Below are positions 63,791-64,000 of a DNA stretch of 64,000 bases, piece by piece. The notes under the pieces were generated by a model. The model saw nothing but the letters and a program-made list of their open reading frames with translations, did no database searches and was not told where the DNA came from. Origin of the DNA: Planctomycetota bacterium (GTDB lineage Bacteria > Planctomycetota > Phycisphaerae > Phycisphaerales > UBA1924); NCBI GenBank assembly GCA_018242605.1, contig JAFEBP010000005.1, positions 582,861 through 646,860 of the forward strand, in the 5' to 3' direction. Both the position numbers and the translations under genes were made by a program. Numbering within the stretch: the first letter of the stretch is position 1; the number at the start of each line of letters is the position of its first letter.

Positions 63791-63896
63791 CGCGAACCTC
63801 CTGCGGGGATTATCCCGCGATGTCGGCCGGCGTCAGGCCGGCTCCAAGGTTGTCGAGGCAATTCAGCATAGCCCCGGGTGTGGAAGGGGGTTTTCT

Positions 63897-64000
63897 TCAT
63901 AACCTCGCAATTCCCTGGGCCAGAGGTTTGGCCTCGCTCAGGTCTTCGATTGCCATGTCGCTCGGTGCGGAGTCCCGGGCACGCGGGCTCTTGCTTTGAG
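63897..64000 (-). CDS. C-terminal fragment of an unidentified gene at the right edge
   Basis: One leftward frame entering from the right edge is open for 34 codons and ends in TGA at 63897-63899, with the C-terminus PSDMAIEDLSEAKPLAQGIARL. The residues look like a normal soluble C-terminus, and the stop is 106 bp upstream of the universal stress gene. It is too short to identify. Confidence 0.35.
   Translation of the reverse strand, partial: QSKSPRARDSAPSDMAIEDLSEAKPLAQGIARL

Noticed and set aside
1..64000. CRISPR arrays, prophage or insertion sequences
   Set aside because: No regularly spaced direct repeats, transposase or phage gene was seen on either strand.

Overview
The window reads as a chromosome segment of a high-GC planctomycete, most likely class Phycisphaerae. 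This is inferred from several lines of evidence. Two secreted proteins end in paired Asp-rich repeats followed by Trp and Cys, the planctomycetal GC-type dockerin tail. Two more end in PEP-CTERM-like sorting tails. Two Tat-exported Gfo/Idh/MocA proteins, a type III glutamine synthetase and large OstA-like and amidohydrolase proteins are present. Many genes start without a Shine-Dalgarno sequence. There are no rRNA genes, CRISPR arrays, phage genes or intact insertion sequences. One tRNA gene (Phe) is present.

Layout. 1-7308: a cut-off YggS gene, a peroxiredoxin with a strong terminator, then a five-gene run of Gfo/Idh, ApbE, Gfo/Idh, a membrane c-type haem protein and a short NuoG-like protein. 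7515-8030: tRNA-Phe and a small unknown protein. 8067-16130: the most interesting part. A leftward operon encodes a small membrane protein, a HybA-like four-cluster ferredoxin, a HybB/NrfD-like quinone-interacting membrane protein and a 12-haem cytochrome c. Upstream lies an odd GcvH-like protein, then a rightward histidine kinase with two c-haem sites in its periplasmic sensor and an NtrC-type sigma-54 activator. Both leftward units carry good sigma-54 (-24/-12) promoters, and shared TCTCAAC-containing sites lie 100-150 bp upstream of each. This looks like a haem- or redox-sensing circuit switching on a periplasm-to-quinone electron transfer complex.

16287-36077: a PEP-CTERM-like protein, a lone molybdopterin oxidoreductase, a 994-residue OstA/LptC-like protein, two membrane proteins, a B12-binding/MeaB GTPase fusion, a queuosine precursor transporter, ScpB, a DUF58-transglutaminase-PilZ run, a lipoprotein and RNase Y.

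36151-51004: agmatinase, a methyltransferase, a small lipoprotein, a two-module amidohydrolase, a uridine-kinase-like protein, an ECF sigma/anti-sigma pair behind a secreted protein, two exported surface proteins, a low-complexity membrane protein, and an rsmE interrupted by an in-frame stop. 51010-64000: a pentapeptide-repeat K+-channel-like protein, HMG-CoA lyase, GDP-mannose dehydratase, two uncharacterised or secreted proteins, a PH-domain protein, citrate synthase, tryptophan synthase alpha, type III glutamine synthetase, a tandem universal stress protein and a gene fragment at the right edge.

A recurring pattern is a TACANT-like box 5-30 nt before start codons that lack ribosome-binding sites. 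This suggests short-leader or leaderless transcripts. All functions are read from sequence motifs; no database search was possible.
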